Part shown: positions 26,084 to 33,713 of the stretch, in pieces
Numbering within the stretch: the stretch's first letter is position 1
Layout of the letters: each line of letters opens with the position of its first letter
Translations under genes and position numbers: made by a program
Source: Cerasicoccus sp. TK19100
GTDB taxonomy: Bacteria > Verrucomicrobiota > Verrucomicrobiia > Opitutales > Cerasicoccaceae
Assembly (NCBI RefSeq): GCF_027257155.1
Contig: NZ_JAPWDU010000006.1
Span: 124,001-188,000 of the forward strand
Reading direction: 5' to 3'
Length of the DNA: 64,000 nt
Notes under the pieces: generated by a model
Databases searched by the model: none
What the model was told of the DNA's origin: nothing
Seen by the model: only the letters and a program-made list of their open reading frames with translations

Positions 26084-26410
26084 ATGAAAGAAATTAAAGC
26101 CTACATCAAAGAATCCAGACAAGACGCAGTTACATGTGCCCTACATCAAATCGCCGGACTCACCGGAGCAAGTTTTTCCAAAGTGCTCGGGTTTGGACGA
26201 GGAAAAGACCAGAGTTCAGGCTATAAGCCTGACACCGATCCATCCGGTTATGTGCATCACGTCAAGGTTGAAGTCGTCTGCACGGAAGACCTTGTCGGTT
26301 CCGTCATCAGTGCAATTCATCACGCGGCCCATACTGGGCTGCGCGGTGACGGGCGCATCTTTGTCAGTTCAATTGAACGTGATGTGCGGATTCAAAGTAA
26401 GCCTTCTTAA
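26084..26410 (+). CDS. PII-like (PII-NG type) regulatory protein, copy 1
   Basis: 108 residues with the GlnB fold order: MKEIKAYIKESRQDAVTCALHQI (first beta-alpha unit), a mid-protein T-loop region (FGRGKDQSSGYKPDT), VKVEVVCTEDLVGSVISAI, then GDGRIFVSSIERDVRI, the conserved GxGxIFV and C-terminal strand. The T-loop lacks the uridylylated Tyr motif of true GlnB. Divergent PII proteins next to CusA/CzcA-type pumps have been described as PII-NG; the ligand is unknown. The ATG is 2 nt from the pump stop, so the two are strictly co-expressed. Confidence 0.85.
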   Translation: MKEIKAYIKESRQDAVTCALHQIAGLTGASFSKVLGFGRGKDQSSGYKPDTDPSGYVHHVKVEVVCTEDLVGSVISAIHHAAHTGLRGDGRIFVSSIERDVRIQSKPS

Positions 26411-26448
26411 TCCATGTAAACTAATGTGATCTCAAAAGCCACTGTCTC

Positions 26449-26715
26449 ATGAGCTCAAAGGCAAAGCAACCAGGGAAAAAGTCTAAGAAGCAGCTTAGGC
26501 AGGAAGCTTTGCATGCAAAAGAGAAAATACAGCGCAGACAAGTAGCGTTGTCATTACTGATAATGTCACTGGTATTTATAGTCGGGACCGTGTTAATCAC
26601 CGTAAGAATTTCTCGTCCATACGGCCATATTCATTTTCCGGTTGGGCTAGTAGCATTTGATGCTTTATTCGTCCTCTTCGCCTCCTTTGCAGTAATAGAC
26701 TGGCTTAAATATTAA
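26449..26715 (+). CDS. Small two-helix membrane protein, unknown
   Basis: 88 residues. A strongly basic N-terminus (Lys/Arg/Gln-rich, residues 3-31) is followed by two membrane helices (about 33-52 and 66-86) joined by a short loop with HIHF. No family recognised. It sits in the efflux operon between the two PII-like genes, with only 8 nt to the following lipoprotein gene, so it is part of the same transcript. Confidence 0.6.
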   Translation: MSSKAKQPGKKSKKQLRQEALHAKEKIQRRQVALSLLIMSLVFIVGTVLITVRISRPYGHIHFPVGLVAFDALFVLFASFAVIDWLKY

Positions 26716-26723
26716 TCATCAAA

Positions 26724-27212
26724 ATGAAAAATGTCTTAATTATTGCATGCGCAGCTCTTATGCAAGCAGCTTGCACAAACAATGAAGTATGGGCTAGCTC
26801 CGATAGCCCTCTCGCGGGAGAAATGGGAGTGGAGAGCCCAGCCTCATCTCGGCCCTCATTAATTTTAAAAAATGAGGGAACGGTAGTGGAAGTTAGACGT
26901 GCCGTGGCTATTGCCAGAGAAGAAGATACGCTGATATCAATGCGAGTGGTTCGCGATAGCTATCGAAGACTTCCTCATGGTGCACACCTCGACTTATTAG
27001 TTTACGGGCAAGACAACCGACTAATCGAATCGAAGACTGAGCTACTGAGATCGCATCAGTTTAACGTTAGCCCAAATGGAAGCTTTCTTCCTGCCAATAT
27101 CAACACATCGATAGGAAGCCATCGTGAAGATATTACGGTGGTGGAAATTACAGTTCATTCAGAGAAACACACTGACCATTCGATAGCACTTGATGACCAT
27201 GAAAAAGATTAA
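26724..27212 (+). CDS. Putative lipoprotein in metal operon
   Basis: 162 residues. The signal peptide ends with a lipobox-like LMQAAC (Cys at about residue 16), so the mature protein would be lipid-anchored. The remainder is mostly beta (VRRAVAIAREEDTLISMRVV, HLDLLVYGQDNRLIESK, DITVVEITVHSE) and ends in a His-containing tail. I know no named family. It lies between the first PII-like gene cluster and the second PII-like gene, whose start overlaps its last codons by 14 bp. Confidence 0.6.
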   Translation: MKNVLIIACAALMQAACTNNEVWASSDSPLAGEMGVESPASSRPSLILKNEGTVVEVRRAVAIAREEDTLISMRVVRDSYRRLPHGAHLDLLVYGQDNRLIESKTELLRSHQFNVSPNGSFLPANINTSIGSHREDITVVEITVHSEKHTDHSIALDDHEKD

Positions 27213-27582
27213 CGCAATCATACGAGCGTCACGGCTTCAGACTGTTCTCAAGGCGCTACAAATGGTGCCTGGTTTATCTGGCGTGACCATGTCCACTGTT
27301 CGAGGCTACGGATGCCATACGTGGGTTGCGCCTGGGGAGACGCCTAGGCTTAAGCCTAACCCGACAGCTATAAAAGCAGAGGCGCACACGAAAATTGAGA
27401 TTATCTGTACGGATGATGTCGTGGAGAGTGCAGTTTCAGCGATAGAAATCGCCGCGAGGACCGGCAAGGCGGGTGACGGAAAAATAGCTGTGTTTCCAAT
27501 TGATGACGTAATTAGAATACAAACCGGTGCTAGGGGAGAAAAGGCCATAGAACAGCAAGGGATTATTTGCGACCATGATTAA
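27199..27582 (+). CDS. PII-like (PII-NG type) regulatory protein, copy 2
   Basis: About 127 residues. MKKINAIIRASRLQTVLKALQMV opens the GlnB fold; a longer mid loop with CHTWVAPGETPRLKP, rich in Gly/Pro, replaces the GlnB T-loop. IKAEAHTKIEIICTDDVVESAV and GDGKIAVFPIDDVIRIQTG close the domain. It differs from copy 1 mainly in the loop and could form hetero-trimers with it. ATG 27199 is preferred, with an alternative at 27190; both overlap the lipoprotein gene. The presence of two diverged copies around one pump is unusual. Confidence 0.83.
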   Translation: MKKINAIIRASRLQTVLKALQMVPGLSGVTMSTVRGYGCHTWVAPGETPRLKPNPTAIKAEAHTKIEIICTDDVVESAVSAIEIAARTGKAGDGKIAVFPIDDVIRIQTGARGEKAIEQQGIICDHD

Positions 27583-28081
27583 AACCATGATCATCAACCA
27601 AGCTGAAGTATTACCAGGAGTTTCCTTGATCGAAGACCCTTGCGTTCATCGATTGGTGGAACGTATGCACCACCTCTTTCCGCACCTTGTTCAAATTGCC
27701 GTTACTCCTGTGACTAAAGATCAAATAGAAACCTACGAATTGCAGGTTGCCTATAATGACCATTATGTTGCCGGATCTACTCTGGTTACTCACGCCAAGC
27801 GAGCTGGCGACCATCTGCTTCGAACCCATAGGCATGCTTATTGGGCGATTTACCAAACACTCTCCAAGCAACAAAAAGTGGATCTGCTGCTAGGTGTCAA
27901 TTCCATGCCTGGAACAAGCTTTGTTACCATCGATGGCCACGGCTTTCTCTGCGTTGAATATTATGCAGGTGCAAAAGAGTTCGAAGCTTGTTTGAATGTC
28001 TATCTGGACGAATTCTTTAATCGGATTACCTTAGAAAGGTTAAGCAATGAGCGAACATCATCATCACGATCACGGAACTGA
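27575..28081 (+). CDS. Unknown soluble protein between PII-like and CDF genes
   Basis: 168 residues, soluble, with alternating beta and helical stretches (LVQIAVTPVTKDQIETYELQV, TSFVTIDGHGFLCVEYYAG). No family recognised. It overlaps the preceding PII-like gene by 8 bp and the following CDF gene by 35 bp, so the reading is coupled to both neighbours. The long overlap may mean the real stop is reached only in the CDF leader region, but the coding character is good through residue 150. Confidence 0.65.
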   Translation: MIKTMIINQAEVLPGVSLIEDPCVHRLVERMHHLFPHLVQIAVTPVTKDQIETYELQVAYNDHYVAGSTLVTHAKRAGDHLLRTHRHAYWAIYQTLSKQQKVDLLLGVNSMPGTSFVTIDGHGFLCVEYYAGAKEFEACLNVYLDEFFNRITLERLSNERTSSSRSRN

Positions 28082-28973
28082 GCAAGTCAGTGATACAGTT
28101 TTGTTATGGACCACTTTGGTTAATATTGGTCTATCCGTTTTCGAGTTTATCGCCGGAGCGATTGCGGGAAGCGTCGCACTCATGGCGGACGCATTGCACA
28201 ACACTAACGATGCGGCTGCGTTACTCATAGCCTATATCGCCCGAAAGGTATCAAGAAAGGGCGCAGATAAAAAATTCACCTTCGGTTACCGGAGAGCCGA
28301 ACTGATTGGTGCGATGATCCAATTAACTGCGCTTGTCCTCGTTGGTTTATACCTGATTTATGAAGCAACCAAAAGGTTTTTTAGTCCCGAACCACTTGAA
28401 GCCGGTTGGATTATGGCAGCGGCAGGCGTCGCGCTATTTGTTGATGTGGTTACCGCTTGGCTATTGTGGTCAATGTCTAAGGGCAGTATGAATTTAAAAG
28501 CAGCCTTCCTTCACAACCTAACAGACGCAGGCGCCTCAGTTGCAGTATTAGTAGGCGGAGCAACGATTTATTTTTGGGATTGGGACTGGGTCGATCCAAT
28601 CCTCACGCTCTTGATCGCAGGCTACATCCTTTACATGTCCATAGGCATGCTGAGAACAACCTGCCGCATCCTCATGGAAGGCGCTCCACCTGATTTATCC
28701 ATGGAGCAAGTGCAAGCAACGATGATGGATGTTCCTGGAGTCGAAGGTATTCACCATCTGCATGTATGGGAGTTGGATGAACACCATCAGGCTTTGGAAG
28801 CCCACGTCGTGGTAAAACGATCTCAGGCCGATCACGACCATGAATTGAATATTCGCCGAGCACTAAAACAGCGATTGCAAGAGCGCCATTCCATCCAACA
28901 CTGCACGCTCGAACTCGAATATCCGGGCGATCCCTGTGGTTCCTCAACAAATAACCTGATCGAGCATGAATAA
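28047..28973 (+). CDS. czcD: CzcD-type cation diffusion facilitator
   Basis: 308 residues. A His-rich start (MSEHHHHDHG) is followed by six membrane helices. TM2 carries ALMADALHNTNDA (the HxxxD metal site) and TM5 carries FLHNLTDAGASV (second HxxxD site). A C-terminal cytosolic dimer domain follows (VQATMMDVPGVEGIHHLHVWELDEHHQALEAHVVV). CDF proteins exchange Zn, Cd or Co for protons and move metal from cytosol to periplasm, where the RND system picks it up. The ATG lies inside the preceding gene. Its own stop overlaps a Cys-rich 55-aa gene. Confidence 0.94.
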   Translation: MSEHHHHDHGTEQVSDTVLLWTTLVNIGLSVFEFIAGAIAGSVALMADALHNTNDAAALLIAYIARKVSRKGADKKFTFGYRRAELIGAMIQLTALVLVGLYLIYEATKRFFSPEPLEAGWIMAAAGVALFVDVVTAWLLWSMSKGSMNLKAAFLHNLTDAGASVAVLVGGATIYFWDWDWVDPILTLLIAGYILYMSIGMLRTTCRILMEGAPPDLSMEQVQATMMDVPGVEGIHHLHVWELDEHHQALEAHVVVKRSQADHDHELNIRRALKQRLQERHSIQHCTLELEYPGDPCGSSTNNLIEHE

Positions 28974-29133
28974 TACTGAGACCACCACAAACAAAGTTCC
29001 GGTGAGAAAGCCGGGACTGCTAAAGCGCATCATAACCAGTCTTGACTGTGCGATGAAGCAAAAGGCTGACGCGCAGCGTCAAAATGATAGTTGTTGCGGC
29101 AAGAAGGACCCTAAAGACGGTAAATGCTGCTGA
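28966..29133 (+). CDS. 55-aa Cys-rich peptide (CCGKK...CC)
   Basis: ATG 28966 overlaps the czcD stop and reads 55 codons to TGA 29131-29133. The peptide is basic with one Cys-free helical part ([16 protein letters not shown]) and two Cys pairs near the end (DSCCGKK, then KCC at the C-terminus). Its last codons overlap the start of the permease gene by 10 bp, so all three genes are translationally coupled. Paired vicinal Cys suggest soft-metal or arsenic(III) binding. Similar small proteins accompany COG0701 permeases in other genomes (from memory). Confidence 0.7.
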   Translation: MNNTETTTNKVPVRKPGLLKRIITSLDCAMKQKADAQRQNDSCCGKKDPKDGKCC

Positions 29134-30083
29134 AGCTAGTCGACTTGCTAATTTATGAGTGGGCAGGGTTCGCTCCTGATTCCCGGCTGGGCGGAGCCAT
29201 TCACTTTTTTGTCTACGACTCGTTAAAGATACTTCTGCTTCTACTCGGTTTGGTTTTTATTATCGGCATCGCCCGCACCTATTTACCTCAAGAGCGTCTG
29301 AAACAGTGGATCAATCGTGGCGGGATCTGGGGCAACACCGTGGCCGCTCTCCTGGGCGCCGTAACACCCTTTTGCTCATGCTCAGGCATTCCGATATTTA
29401 TCAGCCTCCTCAAGGCGGAAGCTCCACTTGGAGTTGCTTTCTCATTTCTCATCACCTCTCCCATCATCAACGAATACCTCGTTGTGTTGATGGCCAGCGA
29501 ATTCGGAATGCCGATCACCTTCGCCTATATCGTCTGCGGCCTGACCATTGGGATTCTGGCCGGTGCGCTGATGGGTAAAATGAAATTGGAGCGCTATCTC
29601 GAACTTGATATTATGAGGGGCGCCTCTGAAGAAGAGTCGGTTCGGCGCTACACCATTGCCGAGCGATTGCGCTTCGGATGGGGTGAAGCGGTTACAATGT
29701 TCCGGCAAATCTGGCACTGGATTCTGCTTGGTGTCGCTGTCGGAGCCGTAATCCACAGTTACGTTCCCCAAGCAGCCATGGAGCGTATTATCGAGGCAAC
29801 TGGCGTCTTTTCCGTTCCAATCGCCACCACCTTAGGCGTGCCCATGTATGCCAATTGCGCCGCCATCGTTCCAGTTGCCGTCGTTCTTTTCGAGAAAGGC
29901 ATACCGCTGGGAACCGCCTTATCCTTTATGATGGCCATGGCAGCGCTCAGTTTGCCGGAAGCGATCATGCTGCGGCGTGTCATCAAACTACCTCTCATCG
30001 CCATCTTTTTTGGCATCACCGCAGTCGCTATTATTGCCACAGGTTATTTACTGAATGAATTGGAGCCTTTTCTTTCACGCTAG
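29124..30083 (+). CDS. COG0701-type permease (ArsP-like)
   Basis: 319 residues with about eight membrane helices. The diagnostic stretch [23 protein letters not shown] contains the Cys pair of COG0701 transporters, followed by [19 protein letters not shown]; a second [16 protein letters not shown] copy lies near residue 245. Known members move methylarsenite (ArsP) or Cu/Zn (SO_0444 type). Which substrate is used here cannot be read from sequence; the metal cargo favours a metal. It is the last gene of the first + strand operon; a 275-nt spacer follows. Confidence 0.85.
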   Translation: MLLKLVDLLIYEWAGFAPDSRLGGAIHFFVYDSLKILLLLLGLVFIIGIARTYLPQERLKQWINRGGIWGNTVAALLGAVTPFCSCSGIPIFISLLKAEAPLGVAFSFLITSPIINEYLVVLMASEFGMPITFAYIVCGLTIGILAGALMGKMKLERYLELDIMRGASEEESVRRYTIAERLRFGWGEAVTMFRQIWHWILLGVAVGAVIHSYVPQAAMERIIEATGVFSVPIATTLGVPMYANCAAIVPVAVVLFEKGIPLGTALSFMMAMAALSLPEAIMLRRVIKLPLIAIFFGITAVAIIATGYLLNELEPFLSR

Positions 30084-30358
30084 CTCAAAACGATGCTTTC
30101 ACTCCATAGAAGCGACAGCCAAGTTTTACTGCGAAAGCAGAGCGGGCAAACTAATTAACACTGAGTCTTGATCCGCGATGAGCAGCATCCGCTACGCCAT
30201 CACGAATTGCCGGGCCGCCGTTAATAAACCCGACAAGTATATTTTCATACAGCCAGAAACACCAGAACCACGAGTCTTAGTGGCCTCATAAAAAACAACT
30301 CTTGACTTCATCAGTTTCTGATTATCAAATGCCAACATGCGCATATATGCGACTATTA
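30084..30358 (+). promoter_or_regulatory. Spacer with candidate promoter of second efflux operon
   Basis: 275 nt without a supported gene. A sigma70-like pair TTGACT (30,302-30,307), 16 nt, TATCAA (30,324-30,329) lies just before the second channel gene. A 37-codon open frame (30,178-30,291) with an ATG and plausible composition (SSIRYAITNCRAAVNKPDK) is also present but has no supporting context. Confidence 0.4.
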
Positions 30359-31750
30359 ATGAGCAACCGACTAATACAACGAACTCTTAGGGTGGCATGG
30401 CCATTATTTCTGCATACCAGCAGTTTGCTCCAAGGAGAAACTGTGGCTTTGTCGGATGGCAGCCTTGGTGGAGAGTTGCAGGCTCTTAAAAGCGTTGAGC
30501 CGCAATATACGCCCTCATCTGATTACATCTTTGAGGAGCTTGAGGGGGAGATCACGCTCCTTGATGCCTTTGCTGCCGTGTTACTCAATAACCCCAGGCT
30601 GGCGCAATACGGATGGTCCGTGCGGATAAGCGAAGCTGAGACCTTGCAGGCCGGCCTTTTGCCCAATCCTCAGATTGGAATAGATGTAGAGGAGTTTGCA
30701 GGATCGGGTGATCGATCTGGTTTTGATGGCGCTGAATCAACGGTGCTTATCAGCCAGCTCATTGAGCTTGGACAGAAACGGCAAAACCGCTCTGAAGTTG
30801 CGCGGCTGAATGAAGACATCACGAGTTTGGAGTATGAAGCTACACGCGTGGCTATCCTCGCTGATGTGTCGAAGGCATTCATTAATGTGCTGGCCGCTCA
30901 GGAACGTCATCAGCTGATGCAGATGAATCTCGAACTTGCAGAGCAAGCCCTCGTCGCTGCAGACAAGCGCGTTGAAGCCGGGGCCGCCTCTCCCCTGGAA
31001 CAAGCCAAGTCAAAAGCCATCGTGACTTCGGAAAAGATCAATGTGCAACGCTCGCAACGCGAACTTGACGGTGCGCGAATCAGATTGGCGGCATTGTGGG
31101 GAAGCAGTAATCCGAAGTTTACAAAGGTAAGGGGCGCTTTTTTAGCTCATGATAATTTACCTCATATTCATACCCTCTACACACAAATTAACCAGCACCC
31201 GGAGATCGCTCGCTGGGCGGCTAAACTTGCCGAGCGCCGGGCAGCGATTCGCTTGGAGCAATCTGAAGCGATACCTGATTTAACGGTTGGGGTCGGCTTA
31301 AAGCATTTGAATCAAAACGACGACCTATCTGCGGTAATTCAAGTCAGTGTGCCAATTCCAGTATTCAATCGAAATCAGGGGAATATTTTAAAAGCCAGGC
31401 GCGAACTCGAAAGAGCCCGCCAAGGCCAGCGTGAAACCGAAGTTCAGATTTACGCTTCGCTGACGAATGCTTATCAGCAGTTGACCATGCTGCACGAAGA
31501 GCTTGCGGCCATCAAAACGGAATTACTGGTCACCGCGCAAGGAGTCTACGATGACACACGCAGGGCATACGAGGAGGGCAAAGCGAACTACCTCGAAGTG
31601 ATTGATGCCCAGCGCATGCTCTTCGACACTCGTTTGCGCTACAATGAATCACAGGCTGCTTACCACCAGATCGCGGTGGATATCGAGGCCTTGATCGGCC
31701 AGTCACTTTCTAATTTTCAGCAAACATTACCGGAAACGAATTCCAATTAA
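30359..31750 (+). CDS. TolC/CzcC-type outer-membrane efflux channel (system 2)
   Basis: About 463 residues from ATG 30359; other in-frame starts at 30,302 (TTG), 30,329 and 30,347 only add residues before the signal peptide. Two OEP repeats are present (LLPNPQIGIDVEEFAG; SEAIPDLTVGVGLKHLNQND; VSVPIPVFNRNQGNI; YEEGKANYLEVIDAQRMLFD). It shares plan and length with system 1 but is only distantly similar, so it is not a recent duplicate. Outer-membrane component of the second RND exporter. A strong AGGAGGAGG ribosome site precedes the next gene 16 nt later. Confidence 0.92.
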   Translation: MSNRLIQRTLRVAWPLFLHTSSLLQGETVALSDGSLGGELQALKSVEPQYTPSSDYIFEELEGEITLLDAFAAVLLNNPRLAQYGWSVRISEAETLQAGLLPNPQIGIDVEEFAGSGDRSGFDGAESTVLISQLIELGQKRQNRSEVARLNEDITSLEYEATRVAILADVSKAFINVLAAQERHQLMQMNLELAEQALVAADKRVEAGAASPLEQAKSKAIVTSEKINVQRSQRELDGARIRLAALWGSSNPKFTKVRGAFLAHDNLPHIHTLYTQINQHPEIARWAAKLAERRAAIRLEQSEAIPDLTVGVGLKHLNQNDDLSAVIQVSVPIPVFNRNQGNILKARRELERARQGQRETEVQIYASLTNAYQQLTMLHEELAAIKTELLVTAQGVYDDTRRAYEEGKANYLEVIDAQRMLFDTRLRYNESQAAYHQIAVDIEALIGQSLSNFQQTLPETNSN

Positions 31751-31766
31751 AGGAGGAGGAAGTAAA

Positions 31767-33692
31767 ATGAAAACAAATCATCATGCCCAGTTCAATCGCT
31801 CCAGATGGAGCGTCGTAGTCCTCTTAACGGTTATTCTGTCATTAGTGCCTCTGATTGGAAGCGCAGATGGCGCAGCCGAGGTGCAGAAGCAGGATAACGG
31901 AGATGAATGCACTCTCTGTGAAACGGACATACCTAAAGGTCAGAGCGAAAAGGCAAAAAGCGAGGCTACCACGAGCCACACTTCTAGTGCGATTGAGCTT
32001 TGTGAAGCGCATGGCGTCAGCAAGGATCTCTGCTATATCTGTGACCCGTCCAAACGTGAAAAAGGACGCTTGTGGTGCAAGGAACACAATCGCTACGAGG
32101 ATCGCTGCTGGCTTTGCCAGCCACAACTGGAAGACAAGGATCGCCTGTGGTGCAAGGAGCACAGCCTCTACGAGGACGAATGCTTCTACTGCCATCCAGA
32201 GGTAAGCGAGAAAAACAACACCCCCGCGACCGCTTCTACCGCGTCTGCGCAAGCGAGTATTTCACTTTCCTCGGAAACCTGCGACCCCCACGGGGTTTCT
32301 GTCGATCTCTGTTATATTTGTGACCCGTCCAAACGAGACAAGGGGCGACTGTGGTGCCGTGAGCACGACCGCTATGAAGACCGTTGCTGGATATGCCAGC
32401 CACAGTTGGAAGACAAGGGTCGCCTCTGGTGCGAAGAACACAGCCTCTACGAGGACGAATGTTTCTACTGCGACCCGGCTCGGGCAACTCATAGCACACA
32501 GCAAGATTCTTCCAAGCAATCGGACGCCCCTGCTCTCTGGTGCAAGGAGCACGATGTTGCCGAATTGGAATGTGGTATTTGTCAGCCTCAACTCGCCGGC
32601 CAACTCGCACCGGGCAAAAGTGTAAAAGTCCGCTTTGCTTCGGCGGAATCCTCTTCCAAGGCGGGAATTGCAACCTCATATCCCACCGAAGGCATTGCGC
32701 AACCATCGGTGTCGGCTTTCTTCGAAGTGAGCTACAACCGAAACAAGTTGGCGCTCGTGACACCACTCGCCGATGGGATTGTTCGCGCCGTTCATGCGGA
32801 CGTGGGGCAATCTGTCCGCAAGGGAGATGTGCTCGTCGAGATCAGTTCCGACGAAGTAGCCTCGGCAAAGGCGGAATTCCTCACCCGCCGGGTAGAGGAG
32901 CGTATTGCGGAAACTGCTTATCAGCGGGAGAAAAAGCTGAAAGAAGAAAAGATCTCGGCAACCCGTGACTTCCTGGAAGCGGAGGCGGCTGATGAAGTGG
33001 CACACTTAAAGAGCAAAATGGCGCGGCAAAAGCTTCTGAACCTCGGGTTTACGGCTGAGGAAATTGCACAAATCGCCAAAGAGCAGGACAGCAGCTCCAT
33101 TATCCGACTGCGTGCGCCGTTTGCGGGAACGCTCGTCGCTCGTGAGGCCGTTGTGGGGGAAGCCGTATCCGAAGGCAAAGCGCTGTTCAAGGTAACTGAC
33201 TTATCGACCCTTTGGCTGGATTTATCAGTCAGCCCGGAGCATGCCGATTCCGTGCAAGTCGGTCAGATCGTGACAGCGCGTTTCGACGGTGGACCTGAAG
33301 GTGTTGAATATACCGGAGTGGTCACCTGGGTGGATGCCGCCATTGATACGCGAAACCGTATGCTTAAAGCCCGCGCCGAGATAAAGAATCCGCAAGGCAC
33401 CATACGGCAAGGCATGTTTGGGCATGCCGAGTTGGCGCTCACGAGTTCGGGTAACGCCGTTTTGCTGCCAAGTGATGCGATTCAGCATCACGAAGGCCGA
33501 CCCTATGTTTTCGTAAAAGAAGCAGCTGATCTTTATGCATTACGACACGTAAGGCTCGGACAATCAGGAGGCGATACGGTTGCCGTCATGGAAGGTCTCA
33601 GTCCAGACGAACTGGTCGTAACCGAGGGGGCCTTTATCGCCATGTCAGAGTTTCTCAAGTCTCGTCTAGGTGCAGGCTGCGTCGACGATTAA
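31767..33692 (+). CDS. RND adaptor with seven CxxH-x6-CxxC units (system 2)
   Basis: 641 residues, far longer than the usual 350-420. After the signal peptide a Cys/His region (about 48-275) contains ECTLC and then seven units of the form CxxH-x6-CxxC at residues 79-92, 104-117, 129-142, 172-185, 197-210, 222-235 and 259-272. Each unit could bind one Zn-like ion. Units 1-3 and 4-6 are a duplicated block. Then comes a CzcB-type core: VTPLADGIVRAVHADVGQSVRKGDVLVEIS (lipoyl), a coiled-coil hairpin (about 360-420), LFKVTDLSTLWLDLSVSPEH, and a membrane-proximal domain. It probably chelates periplasmic metal and feeds the pump. AGGAGGAGG at 31,751 gives strong translation. Confidence 0.92.
   Translation: MKTNHHAQFNRSRWSVVVLLTVILSLVPLIGSADGAAEVQKQDNGDECTLCETDIPKGQSEKAKSEATTSHTSSAIELCEAHGVSKDLCYICDPSKREKGRLWCKEHNRYEDRCWLCQPQLEDKDRLWCKEHSLYEDECFYCHPEVSEKNNTPATASTASAQASISLSSETCDPHGVSVDLCYICDPSKRDKGRLWCREHDRYEDRCWICQPQLEDKGRLWCEEHSLYEDECFYCDPARATHSTQQDSSKQSDAPALWCKEHDVAELECGICQPQLAGQLAPGKSVKVRFASAESSSKAGIATSYPTEGIAQPSVSAFFEVSYNRNKLALVTPLADGIVRAVHADVGQSVRKGDVLVEISSDEVASAKAEFLTRRVEERIAETAYQREKKLKEEKISATRDFLEAEAADEVAHLKSKMARQKLLNLGFTAEEIAQIAKEQDSSSIIRLRAPFAGTLVAREAVVGEAVSEGKALFKVTDLSTLWLDLSVSPEHADSVQVGQIVTARFDGGPEGVEYTGVVTWVDAAIDTRNRMLKARAEIKNPQGTIRQGMFGHAELALTSSGNAVLLPSDAIQHHEGRPYVFVKEAADLYALRHVRLGQSGGDTVAVMEGLSPDELVVTEGAFIAMSEFLKSRLGAGCVDD
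32001..32480 (+). repeat. Internal duplication within adaptor gene
   Basis: About 200 bp at 32,001-32,201 recurs at 32,280-32,480 (offset 279 bp, 93 codons), encoding the three-unit block CxxH-x6-CxxC twice. The unit order GVSxDLCYIC, xRYEDRCW, SLYEDECFYC is kept in both. Amino-acid identity is high while synonymous sites differ, so the duplication is not fresh. Confidence 0.85.
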
Positions 33693-33713
33693 CTCGCTTG
33701 CGATTCAAACTTC

